From: Epiperipatus broadwayi
Taxonomy: Eukaryota; Onychophora; Udeonychophora; Euonychophora; Peripatidae
Direction of reading: 5' to 3'
NCBI GenBank assembly: GCA_028023455.1
Contig: JAQFVV010000153.1
Location: 1,746,212 to 1,810,211 of the forward strand
Length of the DNA: 64,000 nucleotides
The translations under genes were made by a program, and so were the position numbers. Shown here piece after piece: positions 1 through 12,899 of the stretch; the first letter of the stretch is position 1, and the number at the start of each line of letters is the position of its first letter. The notes beneath the pieces were generated by a model. The model had not been told where the DNA came from, ran no database searches, and saw nothing but the letters and a program-made list of their open reading frames with translations.

Positions 1-2767
1 CTCTAATTTTCATAGTATATGCTCAATATTCTAAAGCTGGATTGAATTTCATATTTAATTATGAGGTAGGTTTATAAAATTTCATATCAAAAATTAAAAA
101 ATCAGCAATATATATATTATTATTTTAGCATTGTTATAGGTATTCAAATCTCAGCATATGGATCATCTTAGGTATATAATTAATCTATAAAATGTAATAG
201 TGAAGTATAGGAGACTGGGTTGTATTTTTTTTATGTTGAATAACATTTATCAGAGTCTATAAGAAAAATCAAGATTCTAAATTTTTTTTACGTGTTTTAT
301 GTAATACAACATATAATTATTAATTACACACATTCACAAATATATAATTTCCAGTCTTGACTAATAAATTAATACTGTTAATAAACATATCAGAATTTCT
401 TTCTTAGTAGATTGTTCAGCCAATGCAAAATAACCATTTGCATTAATTGTTTCAGATATACATAAAGATTAACGTATCTAGTAAGTTTGCAAATAGTGAT
501 TAAGTCCATTACAATACAAATGTAAAGACATCTTCATTTATATACATATCATAGTCGAAATTTGATCTAGATTATAACATGGAAAATTTTCAATTACATA
601 TTTGTATTTACTTCTATAAAGCCAGGAAAAGTTTTTAAATTAATATATATATATATAATTCTTTATGTCAGATGGTTATTTTCTTGTGAATGTTTACACA
701 ATAACTAGAGTGTTAAGCTAAAAGTATTTATATTTTCATTTTAACATAAGTTGAAAAAATATTATTATTGTCACTTAGATCACATTTGTTTTTTTATTAC
801 TTAAGTAATTTGCAATAATGAAATAAATCATTTTATTCCTAAACACAGTTTACCAGTAAATGAGTTTTTTTAAAACAACAGACGTTGGAAAATTAATGAG
901 TCTTCATTAAAAACTAAAATCAGACGTGTAAAACATAATCTTTATTTATTCCTAAAATCAAATAATTAAAAAAAAAATAAACAACATGTTAAAGCATTGA
1001 ATCAGTCTATTTAAAGTGATTATAGTTTAATAGGTAACAGTCAAGTGTTTAAAACTTATATAAAAAGAATCGTGTATTGGATTTGTAGATCTCAATAAAA
1101 CATTTGGGTTTTTTTCTACTATGATTGAAGGTTGGAACTTCTTGCCCTAAAACCAGAATATTGTTAAATTCTGAAAAATGTAATCAAAGTGCAACAGCAC
1201 TAATTTGTAAGGATGCATCACTGGTGGTTTTATCTTTCTAAAACTTCTTACAGCAGTTTAAAAAGTATTTTATGGATTAATGCTCAAGATAAAAGAAATA
1301 CTCTTAAATAAAAATTACTTAAGGCATTTGGATATGGCAGCTGATGAGATTATTTTTCTAGATAATGTTTCAAAGACACAGAAAATGTCATAAAAATTAT
1401 CATATGAAAGCAATAATAATAATAATAATAACAACAACAACTACTACTATTTTTAAAAATAATATTCAATGGCTTTTTTTAAAAAAGGAAAAATTGAATA
1501 TAAGTCAAAAATGATAAAAAATAAGTTGACAAGTTATCAATTTAGATAAAATTACATTGAATAAAATTAAATTTGAACGGAGTACTTTGATAAGAATAAT
1601 TTAATATTAAAGGAAAATATATATTCCTGACTAAAAAAAAAGTTTTAATAAATATGTAGTACCAATATTTAATTATGAACCTGATTCTTAAATATTTAAC
1701 TAAAGAGAGATAGGAGACTATCCACATTGCAAAATTTGAAAAGATAGAATTCAAAACTGAAGCATTCAGATGACAGGAGCAAACAAATATTAATGACATC
1801 ATTAAAAAAAATTAAGAAATGGGAATGAAGCTAGTCTGAATTTGTTTTTATGAAAAATGGCAATAGATAGAGAAGAAATCTAATAAGATGATATATATGA
1901 GATTGATATATTAAATAAGAAAATTTATTAATGTGATGTCGAAAAGAAAAGCAGTGGATAAGTTCAAAAAGATCCTTCTTCGACTGAATCAATAATAGTT
2001 TAAACTGTTTAGGACTTCTTACGTGAAGAAAATAATTATTAATTCTTTGGGCATTTTAACTTTTAATAATTTTGAATATATGATAGCTAATTTAATAATA
2101 AATAATTAACTTATTAATCAAAATACCAAAATAAAAAATTTTCAAGCAAGCTTAGGAATTTGTAGGTTACCAGCTTGTAGCCAACCTAAGTAGGAATTCA
2201 ATTATTGATCTGTAAATTGACATAAAGCTATGGCAAAGGTTAAAACATGTAAAAAAAATTACAAAACTCCCACCAATCAACTTTGGACTAACGTGGTAAA
2301 TAATAACTTTTCCTTTGCTGTCACTCTATAAAGAGTAATAAAAGATTTTTCTCCAACTATTTTTATTATTTAAGACTTTTACCTTTTATCTTCATCTGTT
2401 TATAGAATGTATATATAAAGAAATAGCTTTAAGATAATCGAATAAGTACATAAATAGACGAATCTGTAAATATAATATCAGGATATAATGTACATACATA
2501 TGAAAAAAGGATGGGTAAACTGATAAATATCTTATTTAAATAGCTTATTCATTAACGGCCATTAATAAATGACAATGGCCATTTTAACTTTAAAAGAACT
2601 AAAAATAAATAGAGGAAGAATAACATATTAAAGAGAAATTTTGTGACATCTATATAAAATAAAGACCACATATAAATCAGCTGATTCCTTTGTCTGTTTA
2701 TTTGTTTTTTGATTTTTATAGACAGTTTTTAAATTCTTTGTTTAAAAAAAAAAGGTTTCTTCAATGC
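1..2767. other. AT-rich spacer, no gene seen
   Basis: No coding potential or known repeat was recognised. The only distinct structure is a short run of triplet repeats (AAT, then AAC, then TAC) at 1412-1450. The open frames here are short and low-complexity, and they look like chance products of AT-rich sequence. Confidence 0.6.
1412..1450. repeat. Compound trinucleotide microsatellite (AAT)n(AAC)n(TAC)n
   Basis: Three consecutive triplet runs are read directly: about six AAT units, then about three AAC units, then three CTA/TAC units. The motif change suggests substitution followed by re-expansion. Confidence 0.85.
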
Positions 2768-2875
2768 TTTTTTTTTTTTTTTTCATATGTCATAGCATCT
2801 GCCGGGACGCGAACCCACACCCGTCTGCAACCAACTACTTGCTTGCATGGCGCCTGCGATACCTCTCGGCTAACA
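2768..2875 (-). repeat. tRNA-derived SINE, copy 1
   Basis: On the minus strand the body starts GTTAGCCGAGAGG (A-box-like) and has a perfect B box GGTTCGCGTCC (complement at 2805-2815). It ends in TATGACATATG followed by a poly(A) tail (poly-T at 2768-2783). It is far more GC-rich than its surroundings. The same ~100-bp unit recurs at 12804, 43374 and 44583. I saw no clear target duplication. Being tRNA-derived, it would be transcribed by RNA polymerase III and depend on a LINE for mobility; both points are family knowledge. Confidence 0.85.
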
Positions 2876-2879
2876 TTTT

Positions 2880-4845
2880 TTAAAGCATCTTTGAAAAAAA
2901 CCTTGGTAATTTAAGTTCTCGACAAAATATTTCTTTTAAAAAAATATATTAATTCATTTGCGTCTTATGCCCTATTCAAGGAAGATACGCCCTTGTAAAA
3001 GTGGATTAAATATCACTATACCTAACAAACTAAAAATGTACAAATTTTTAAATCAATTTAGTCAAAATAAATGTCTTTCAAAAATTTATCTATCATCATT
3101 TTTTATATTTATTAAATGCAATTTAGAAGACAATTCAGTGAATAACGCATACTTATTTAGATTTTTTTCCACTATCAGTAGGCACATCAGTTTAAAGGTT
3201 GTAGTATCTATTTTATCTTCTACATATATATATCGTTAAATTTATGTTTTGATGTTTTATAAATTGTGCTTATATATATATATATGAGGTGTATAAGCAC
3301 TTTTTAATCTCAGAATTTAGATAAAGAAATATAGATTATACTTTAAAAGAGTGAGACTTCATTTATTAAAATAACCAATATATAATGTGCGTATATATAT
3401 ACACACATACCTACTCGATATACAAAGCTTTTTTTTAGTATCGCTGTTTAAATCGATTAAAGTTATTTTTTCTTTTTTTAAATAATAACATAATTTTATT
3501 TTTATGCATTAAAATGTAAAGGATTTTAAAAATATATCTGCCAACAAAATTACTTGAAAAGGCATTCTAATCGTAACAAATTTTACGTGTTCTTATTCGG
3601 CAGTTCAAAAAAAGCATTTGGACGCTCCCTACTTTTTTTTTTACTTTTTTAAAATTGTTGTTGATTCAACAATCCAGATCAGCAGTGAATGAACTAAACA
3701 AGTTGTTCCGATCAGATGAAAGCTGTAGATTATTTCAACCTCCGTGACAGAAATGAATTTTAATGTACGCGTTTAATTCCAAATTTCCCTGCGGCCATGT
3801 TTGGTGACATCAGTATTTAATGGTAAAAATGACAACTATCAAAAAATAAAAACCTTAGTAAAAAGGTTGGCATCTGGATCGGTTATTGCTAAATTTCCGA
3901 TTTTAGACGTTGCATGGTGTTTTGATAAAGGAAAGACGATGCATAACTATAAGAAATAATGAATGTCAGGATAGAGAAAGAAAATAATTCTCGACCATTA
4001 ATTATACATTGATGAGCATTGTTGAGGAAATTACTTTTTCTTTATTAGGTAAAAGTTAATGAGTAAATTTAATGTATAGTTGTGAGTAGATCATAGGAAA
4101 AAAACAGACAATCAAAAAATTAATTCAATGTTAAATTGTTAGTGTTATTAACTAGGAAAGTTAAATTAAAATTATAAGCGAACTTTGATAATGTCTGTGA
4201 ATTCTATATTTTTTTAAAAAAAAAAAAGATATTGCTGCAATATATTCTTTTGTAGACGAAAAAAAATCTCCATAGGTTTATCTTTTTTTTTTAACTTTTT
4301 TAAAATAAAAACTGATGGATTATAATTTAAAAAAAAAAAATCTTCATATTAGTTTTTTAAGACTATGATTTATTTTATTACAATTTTGTGTGTATATATA
4401 TACACGCACGGACATACATATTAAAAATAAAAATCCAATGATTAGTTGCTCTGAAGCTCTTATAATATTTGAACTGACAGTTTATTTAGTCCAATAATCT
4501 TTTAACTCTCAAATTTATCATTTTCCTACTGATCCACACCAAACATACGTATAATAACTATTAGCGATATTTTTTTAAAATTTAGTATTTTAGCTTATGT
4601 TCATAAAATGTTCATCATTCATCATCATTTTCAACTACTATCGAATCACAGGAGAATGAAAATTTAAGCCAATTTTTTCAGCTAATAATTTATTTTTTCC
4701 ACCTTATCAAATTTCCTAACCTTATTCATCTATCTTGTACATGATTTTCTTCTAGGACTTATACAATCTTCTCTAATTTAATTTAAAACATTAATTGTGC
4801 ATTATTGTTATCTCTTGATAATCCTGTTGATTGAAAAAAAACAGA
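2880..4845. other. AT-rich spacer
   Basis: No gene or recognisable element. Short TA runs occur near 3270 and 3395, and homopolymer A/T tracts near 4210-4340. A 93-codon open frame at 2958-3239 has no recognisable motif, and I treat it as chance. Confidence 0.55.
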
Positions 4846-4852
4846 AAAAAGT

Positions 4853-5875
4853 GATCCTATATCTGCTATCAGCAAGCTACTTGAAATGTTTATAGAAAAT
4901 TGTAAAAGTACATGCAAACTTGTGTCAATGAAAGGCTTGTGACATTTAGGTGGAGATACAGATTTAAAAATTATATGACAAAAAGTCTGGGAAAATAAAA
5001 CTCATTTACCTCAGTGATGCTTTAAATAGTTATCTTCTAAATGCTTACATATATTCAGAAAACAGGTTCTGAAAATAAGACATTAAATAAAGAAGAAAAA
5101 CATTTTACTATCCCATTATAATCTGTTATTAACTGGTGGAGCTAATACATAATTCCAGCTGAAATGTTACATCCACACAATTTCTTTAGTTTTATAGAAG
5201 TTGTCACTGAATTACAAATGAAGGATTAACTTGATAACTTTAAAGAAAAATAAAAAAGCAAATTACTACCACATTTTTGGCATCAAAATCAAAAGCAGTA
5301 GAAAGCACTTCATGCATATTTCATGATAACATTACATTGCTATCATATGACTCAAAATATAATGCTGTATTACTAATTTCTTCAATTCACCACTATATCA
5401 TGATCAATTCTAGCACTGAAAATCCGAAATGATTGCAGACTACAACTTGACAAAAGGCGGAATGGATGCATTTGACTGGAAATGTGATAATTATTTATTC
5501 TGCAAAAGAACAATATGTTGGTCAATGATATTTTTTCCAAGTATTGAATATTTCAACTGTCAATACATTATTTTGCATCAAGAAATATAAGCAGTTGCAG
5601 AAAATTCAATGCATGGAGTTTTTAAAAGTAGTGCCAATCTACTTAAAAGTCCATACTTAGAAGCAAGGGTTCTAATGTGCAACCTTCAAAATGAACTTTG
5701 TTTATTTTACAAGCATTAGGAAGACCTGAAATTTCTGATAATGACATTGAGTAGGATCGAAGTGACAACAGATCGGAGATAAATAAAACTTGCTACCAGT
5801 ATCCTGCACAATTGAAAAAAAAAATTTCTTATATCTGTGGAATATAGATCAAACCAATTTGTCTCAAACATATTT
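4853..5875 (+). pseudogene. piggyBac-like transposase relic
   Basis: A decayed plus-strand piggyBac transposase, read piecewise across frames because stops and frameshifts are frequent. In order: a helical segment DPISAISKLLEMFIENC (from 4853); RYRFKNYM followed by a K/G-rich stretch (about 4955-5000); a V-T-E-L segment near 5200; the hallmark DYNLTKGGMDAFDWKCDNY (about 5439-5495), which in this family carries a catalytic aspartate; ALGRPEISDNDIE (near 5725); and a cysteine-rich tail ending KPICLKH (near 5855), matching the C-terminal zinc-binding region. The spacing fits the C-terminal two thirds of a ~550-residue transposase. No TTAA-flanked terminal repeats were identified. It cannot encode an active enzyme. 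Confidence 0.82.
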
Positions 5876-5884
5876 AAAAAATAA

Positions 5885-6734
5885 ATAGTAAGTGTTCTAT
5901 TTTAAAATAAAATTATTTTTAGTTTATTTACTTATTTTAATATTATTTGCAACCTTAATTATACCATAAAATAATGTATCTAATTAGAAGTATCACATAC
6001 TGGTTGTAGTCTTAAAATTGCAAAAATGCATTGTACCCATTGCAGGTTAAGATATCATTATTTTGTAAGTGTTAGACAGTACTTTTATAATTATAACTGT
6101 GGGAATAGATTGTATTTTATTTAATTCAAAATCAAAACAGACTACTTATAAATATTTGCATATTTTCTAATGTTTTTAAAGAAACAGTCTTTTCTAATTC
6201 TACCTGATCAAAGTCAGTTTATGAATAATAGGATTATTACAATTGGATCATGCATTGCCTTTATTTTATATGATCTCATTACAATATTCATGATGAACAT
6301 TCTAAAATGTTCATTGTATTTTTTTTAATTAAAATAATGTTTTTTATTATATAATGTATTAATTTCATTTTTAATAATTAACTTATTTTCAGTTTAATTT
6401 GCTGTCTGTAATATTATAAAAATTACTGTAAAGTTTAAATAAATATGAAGTTTATTTTCTTTTGGCATCCAGCAAGCAATAGCACTTATGATCTTTTTAC
6501 ACAAGATATATATATTTAACATCATCTGTTTATTGTAATTTACTTTTGAATACAAGTATTTATGAATAATATATATTTCAGGCCTATAACTAAAGTGAAG
6601 TTGTCATCCAAAATAATCATTTAATCAGAAATAATATGATATAATATCAAAAATACATATAGAATTAATTGCTGTACATATTGTACAAAATCAATTTTAA
6701 TGAAAACTAAAATTAAACTTTCAAAAACATAAAA
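5885..6734. other. AT-rich spacer
   Basis: No feature was recognised in this stretch apart from ordinary A/T-rich low-complexity sequence. Confidence 0.55.
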
Positions 6735-7260
6735 TGAACAATAAACAAATTTGCTGATATAAAAATTAAAAGATCATTGACTTCAAAACTTGCATTTTGT
6801 TGCTTGGATTTTTTTTAAAATTGATGTTATTTTGAAACTCTTGTTTATAGATCATATTGAAACTAACAATGATTTTTTTAATATATATATATATATAAAC
6901 AAACTTATTCTACTAAAGGTTTTTGATGCTCCATTCTAATCATTATTCTGAAATCAATGTGAAAAATAAACAAATTTATTCTATTAAAAATCACTTTTTT
7001 TCTTTCTTGTTTGGAAATATTAGCTGATGCCATATTATGTTTTTCTGGCATTTTAATAAAAACTAAACAAATTTATATTAATAAAAATCACTTTACATCA
7101 ACTTGGAAATTATTTTTTATAATTATATTTTAGCTCTTTTCCCTGCCTCTTATTACACCTGAAATCACTCTTTAAAAAGCATACTTGAATTTTTACTATT
7201 AAAAATCACTTCATTTTTAATTTTTTATTTCTAAATGATTTCTTTTTTGATTATGTTAAT
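6735..7260. repeat. Diverged short tandem repeat, about five units
   Basis: A core resembling AACAAATTTATTCTATTAAA followed by AATCACT recurs at about 6741, 6896, 6969, 7064 and 7175, spaced roughly 75-155 bp apart. Only the core is well kept; the intervening sequence is too diverged to align by eye. Confidence 0.5.
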
Positions 7261-7795
7261 TATTTTACTAACTCTTCCTTTTAGAAAATCTTACATATTT
7301 TGCATACCCAATGTCAGACGATCATTGTAAATTTGTTTTTCATTGATAATTTTACAATTTTTTTTGTTTAGAGTTTTTTCTCCAAGATAATATTAATCAA
7401 CTTTCTGTTTTTGATTAAAATTATTATATTTATGCAGCAGAATAATTTTTAAAATTAATTATAATATACATATATTTACTTTTAAAACTATAAATAATCA
7501 GGTAAATAAAATGAATTGATAACTGATTTAGTCTTGCAAAACATGAGAAAGATATCTTCATTGTAATATCTGCCTTCATTGCAAAAATCTTAATTGAGTG
7601 AGAAAAAGTGTTTAGTGCATAATTTGTTGCATTAAAACCTTTATTACAACAGCTTTTAGTGCATTTATGGGTACCTTATAATAACATTTTTAATTTTTGT
7701 TAAGTAAATAGAACAAAGAACGTTTTTTTACAAGTGCATCCCATTAATTTAAATCTGATTATTTTCATAATATTTTATAATACAAATATAATTGG

Positions 7796-7872
7796 TATAC
7801 TCACAGAAAAAGTTTTTTTTTTTTTTAGTATTTAATTAAATATTTTAAAAAACTATCTTTTCTGTGAGTATA
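7796..7872. mobile_element. Small hairpin MITE-like element
   Basis: A perfect 13-bp inverted repeat, TACTCACAGAAAA at 7798-7810 and its complement at 7858-7870, extends with minor mismatch into T/A tracts toward the centre. The arms are bordered by TA on both sides, compatible with a TA target duplication. It is about 75 bp long and has no coding capacity. A related right-half sequence occurs at 8250-8330. Confidence 0.6.
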
Positions 7873-7933
7873 TTCATTTTACCAGATATTACATTGGTTC
7901 AGAAAAGATAAAAATTAGTAACAATTGAATTAA

Positions 7934-7980
7934 AACAGGCAAAACTCTCCATACAGTAATGATCATGTGATGTTTAGTGG
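7934..7980 (+). repeat. Fragment of dispersed repeat family A
   Basis: Contains AACAGGCAAAACTCTCC followed by ATACAGTAAT and ATCATGTGATGTTTA. The same phrases occur at the edges of the longer family A copies at 15.6, 16.0, 30.5 and 55.1 kb. Only the terminal portion is present here. Confidence 0.6.
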
Positions 7981-8686
7981 TTTAATAATTGAATTACAAA
8001 TATAATTATGACAGCTGCTACTTTATGCAAAAGAAAAGATGATTAAAAAATATAAATAAAATATAATGCACATGCTCTCATAAAAATGCATCATTTACAT
8101 GACCATACTTGGTGTTTTAGAAATTTAATGTTTTAGGATTTTGTGATTGATTGCTTATTTATTTCTAATTACATAAGTACAAGTCATGAATTTGGCATGT
8201 ATGTTATATTAAATAATTCTAGGCAGTAACAAAGCTGAATATTTTTTTTTAAAAACTACCTTTTTTGTGGATGTTTTCATTGACAATTTTATATTACATT
8301 AGCTCGGAAAAAAAGAAAAGTATTTATAGTTGGATTTCTAATTATGGCAAATAATTTAAGCACGTGCTCTAGCAGTGGTGTAAAGCATAAATATAAGTTT
8401 TTATTTAGACAAAACAATGGTAAATTGCTAAGTAATTTGATCAACTGTTCCTTAGCTGAAAAAGAACTGGTTTATTTTGGTAATAAAAAAAATATTTTTC
8501 TATTAGCATTCAGGAACCTTTTCAAGTAAATATCTTAATTTTTAATTACATGTGTATTTTATTTATTAAATATCCATAACAAACAAAAAAAGTAATAAAA
8601 CAAGCACATTTATAACTTTTATTATACAGTGTAAACATTAAATATGTATAAATATTTTGATTCTCCGCCGTTGTTAATACTAATAT

Positions 8687-8860
8687 AAAATGCTAAAAAC
8701 AGAGTTTAAGTATAAATGTTTTATTTAATAGAATTAATTGAGCCGAATATATTTTAGATGCTTTTGCGTCATATATGATGCAAAAGCGTCGACGGTATAC
8801 ACGACTCAATTAATTTTATTAAATAAAAAATACATATTTAAACTTATGTTTTGGCGCTTT
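8687..8860. mobile_element. Foldback MITE with palindromic centre
   Basis: Two inverted arms of about 57 bp (8688-8744 and 8803-8860) match at roughly 80 percent by eye; each contains CTCAATTAAT next to ATTAAATAAA. The centre holds a second inverted repeat, GATGCTTTTGCGTC at 8757-8770 against GATGCAAAAGCGTC at 8777-8790. The whole unit could form one long hairpin. It has no coding capacity, and the flanking target duplication is unclear. Confidence 0.7.
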
Positions 8861-10510
8861 ATATATATGTAAAATACAAAAGAGAGTAACTAAAATCTCC
8901 TAAAACTATAAATAAACAACTCTTACTTCATCAGTAAATACAAAGAGTAGAATGATAATCATCTATTTCTTGAGCTCTGACAGTTTTAAGCATTCATTTA
9001 TTGATGTTGAAAAGTTGAGTGTGAAATTTGTGTATTAGCTTATTTAAGTACAAATCTTACTGTATATATACAAATGAAAGATTGTTTTAGAAAGCAGCCA
9101 ACCCTCTTTCAAACACTGAATATATTTTCAGAAAATAAACATTTTAATGTGCAGATTTCCTTATTCCCATTTTTTTGAATAGCAAATCTATTCAGAAACT
9201 TAACTTTTGAGTCAACTATTTGTTCACTGATATAACTTCTTAGATTATTTAAATAATGAAAATATATTCAAATCACGAAAGTCTGTTTTAAGAACAAATT
9301 TTTAGATAAGCAGAAATTATTATTGAACATAATTGTTACTTTAAAAGTATAACTATCGATATTTTCTTAGTACTAACTAATTACCTTTACAGGGAATAAA
9401 AATTAAGGCATAAGAAATATTTAGATTAGAAAAAACACAGTGTTTAATGTGTCGAAAGTAACAAAAATTAAGCTGCATTGTATATCAGTATTTTTCACAT
9501 TCTTTCATTCCAGCTGTCTTTAAAATTAAAGCGTAAAAAATTATCACATAAAAGCAATTAATCCTGGTACATAGAACATTTTTCTCAAGTAGATATTTTA
9601 GTAGCAAAGTGAAATAAATTTTATGACATGTTAAAGGTTAAGTATTTATTTTGTTTTAAAACATCCAAGTGCAAGAGAAAAAAATTAGGTTTCATATTTG
9701 GAATATATATCTGTGAGTATGCAATCATTTATTTTTTATTCATTCCTATACATAGTTTCTTATTGTTATTATAAAGGTTATATTGACTTTCCAAGTTTTT
9801 AATTTACAGCATCACTGTAATTTCAACTTGAATAATCTCTAAACCAACAATATAGCAGGTATTTATTCCGTCACAATACTGGTTATTTATATTAATGGCA
9901 ATCAAATATATACAAGTTTAATCCAAAATATATGTTTACATTTTTTACTCATGAAAGTCTTTATTTTAATATCTACACACTAAGATATGTACCATATTTT
10001 TACTCAATCTTGTTAAATCACTCAGTATGTGTTTAATCTGAGATGAATTCATAAAGACTCACGTACACATGTTGTATTGAAAATAAGTCTATATGGAAGA
10101 ATTAATGTTATGATAAAAAAAATTTAGCTGAAATGATAATGTTATTTCCAGAGCCAGATTATTATATAAGTTAACAACATTAGAACTCTTTTTTGAGTGC
10201 ATTATAGAGTGGCAGTTCACTGACCAAACATTCTGGAAGATTTTTGACTGTTTTTTTTTAAGTCTTATATGTAAACAATCAGGGAAAGAATTCAATAAAA
10301 GGTTAAATTTAATTACAAGTAGTCAGTACCATATATAATTATTTGTATGCACACTTAAATATAATGTAAGACAAGAGTTCTCCCTTCTTATTTAAGACAA
10401 TTACTAGTCATTTAATGTTCATGCTTATTTTACAGATTCTGAATATTATAAATAAGTTGAAATTAGTATACTCCAATAATAAATGCATGTATATAAATAA
10501 TATACAAATA
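8861..10510. other. AT-rich spacer
   Basis: No gene, RNA or repeat was recognised. The 68-codon minus-strand frame at 10089-10295 has no motif and is probably chance. Confidence 0.55.
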
Positions 10511-10511
10511 T

Positions 10512-10615
10512 ATGTAAATCACAAGATAATAGCTCACACCAACCCCAGTATCTTCAGTCTATTGTCAAGGCAACTCTATGAATAAAGGTGTGAGCTATTA
10601 TCAAATGATTTACAT
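10512..10615. mobile_element. Short TIR element containing repeat module C
   Basis: The inverted termini of 29 bp (10512-10540 and 10587-10615) differ at about three positions and share ATAATAGCTCACACC. The interior holds the module CAGT.TCTATTGTCAAGGCAAC (10546-10580), which is shared with 32592-32645 (opposite strand) and 45345-45410. Confidence 0.65.
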
Positions 10616-10619
10616 TTAT

Positions 10620-11109
10620 TGAATCATCTAGCTTTAAGCAAAAATAAAATTTAATCTATATAGAAAACAATAAAAATTAAATAAACTAACTAAAGGAAAT
10701 ATGTAAATAAATAAATAACAAAACACAATTACTTTTCTATATAACAGTTTTTATTTCAAACAGAGAACTTGTCTTCATCAGAAAATACAGCCAAATGATT
10801 TCCTTCAAAAAGTACGCATTAAAAAACATTTGCATGTCTCATAAAATGAAAAGATCCTATAGATAAATAATCTTTTTTAAATAGGTTAATAATGTTTTTT
10901 TATAAAGTGCTAAAAAGATTATATGTATACATTATTATTTTACAGCATTATATACATTTGTATAGTAATAGGTTTTATCATAGTTTGCAAATTTACTAGA
11001 TTTGTTAAACCTTAAATACATTTAGGACTTAATGTATATAGTCATTTTGTAGCGGCTGAGCAATCTAATTAGTAAAGAGGTATCAAAATGTTTATTATTG
11101 CATTTGGTT
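10620..11109. other. AT-rich spacer
   Basis: Nothing recognisable beyond ordinary AT-rich sequence. Confidence 0.5.
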
Positions 11110-11900
11110 CATTAATCGTGAGTGGAAATTATATATAGATAACATTATAAAATTATATATAAATATTAAAGTGACCAAATTTCAACTTTTATATGTTATG
11201 AAAGCACATAACTAATATATTATATTTATAAAAGTTTGTACTTAAATTAATTTTAATCAGTGAACTTTAAGTCTCAAATAACTTTTTAGATAATGGTCTA
11301 TAGAAAAAACTAAACACATACTTAAAGATAAAATTATTTATTGATAACATGTGCATGATTAATAATAATCATTAAAATATTGAAGTAGATATTTAGATAA
11401 TATCTCACTTTAATATAATAGAAAAAACTTAATAAAAGAGGCTATTTAGTTTCTCAGTAGATCTTTGCATAAAAAACCAATATTCAAGAACTCATAGCTT
11501 TTCTGAGTTGGAATTTCCAAAAATGTAAACAGGAATAAAATAATTATATCATTAAAAAAAATTAATTATAATTACATATAAAGTTGGAAAATAATGTTGT
11601 ATTTATTATATAAATATCCAATCGAACTTGCATGCGTGGTGAAATGCTTAATATATTGCATTTGTAAAGATAGTACTTGAATTAAAATTAATTTGTTAGT
11701 TTAGAATCTCAACATCTCTGTAGTTAATGGCCTGCATAAAAAAAAATTGAGAACATACTTATAGATAAAATTACTTAATGATATCAGGAATAAGATTAAT
11801 ATTTATCATTACAGTATTAGCATAGATACTAAGGTAATAGAATTATTTTTAAGTGATATAAAGTGCTTAATAATAAGATAATATAATTATTGTGAAAGTA
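11110..11900. repeat. Diverged direct duplication, period about 430 bp
   Basis: About 210 bp at 11190-11400 realigns with 11630-11850. Shared anchors include GTACTT(A/G)AATTAA, ACATACTTA.AGATAAAATTA, TGATTAATA..., and TGAAGTAGATA versus AGCATAGATA. This suggests two or slightly more monomers of an old tandem repeat. No coding signal. Confidence 0.55.
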
Positions 11901-12803
11901 AGAACTTAGTAAATGAGATTAATAAATCTCAGTAATTTTTATTATATATTTTCTCTTCACTACTTCAAAAAAAATGTTATATGCCTTTTACTCAAATATT
12001 TCCATTTCATATATATGTGTGTGAGAGAGGGATAGATAGATAATTATCAATTTTAAAAATACAAGTGACTTATTATAAATAATGGATGTAACTCTAAGTA
12101 ACAAATGTTAGAATAGATTTCCAAGAGAACTAATCCATATGTTGTCTAAATATTTAAACCTATATTCAAATAAAGATCATGAATGTATATAGGTGTATGT
12201 GTTTGCACTGAATAAAGTGCTTCTTGATTCTCTAAAATCACATTGAGTGTATTATACAATATTATATAATATTTTAAAATGTTTAGAAATTATATTTACT
12301 CAGTTTTGCAAATATTATTTCTAAAAACATTATTATTTCCAATATGATATTGCATTAATCCCTATGTTCCATATACAAAAATGATTTTTACACATTTCTC
12401 CAGCCAACCCAACCATCTCTTCTTTAATTATTAAAGAGCCTCTATAACCAGTTGGTATACACAATCAAGATTTTTTCGGATCTAGAAATTTTTCTCCATG
12501 AACAATGAAATACTGTACAATTGTGCACTATGTTAATAAAGATATCACAAATGTTTCTTATTTTGTCTCATACTGTAATCATATTTAATTACAATAGCGT
12601 AAATATAGTTCTAATAGTAATGTAAATAAATATTAATTATAATTGAGGCAATATGAGTTTGATAATTAAGGCAGCCATGTTTATTACAAGACTGGTGGAT
12701 TTTTCATCAAAAGTCTTAATCAGTGGTTGTTCTATGTTTAAATAAAGTGAAAAGATATTGTTCTCCAAAATGAAATAAGAGTCACATTTGATATCTTGAC
12801 TAA
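11901..12803. other. AT-rich spacer
   Basis: No feature was recognised. A short GAGA-type stretch lies at 12017-12040. Confidence 0.5.
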
Positions 12804-12898
12804 GCGTTGGTAGCTCAGCTGCCTTGCAAGCAAGCAGTTGGTGCAAACAGTTGTCGTTGTTCGCTTCCCGATGCTTTGACATATGGAAAAAAAAAAAA
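12804..12898 (+). repeat. tRNA-derived SINE, copy 2
   Basis: The body starts GCGTTGGTAGCTCAGCTG (A-box-like TAGCTCAGCTG) and passes through CTTGCAAGCAAG. Its B box, GTTCGCTTCC, has one degenerate position. It then reads CCGATGC, which pairs with the 5' GCGTTGG as an acceptor stem would, and ends in a 12-nt poly(A) tail at 12887-12898. A diverged target duplication is possible (ATCTTGACTAA before, ATCTTAATAA after). Confidence 0.82.
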
Positions 12899-12899
12899 T

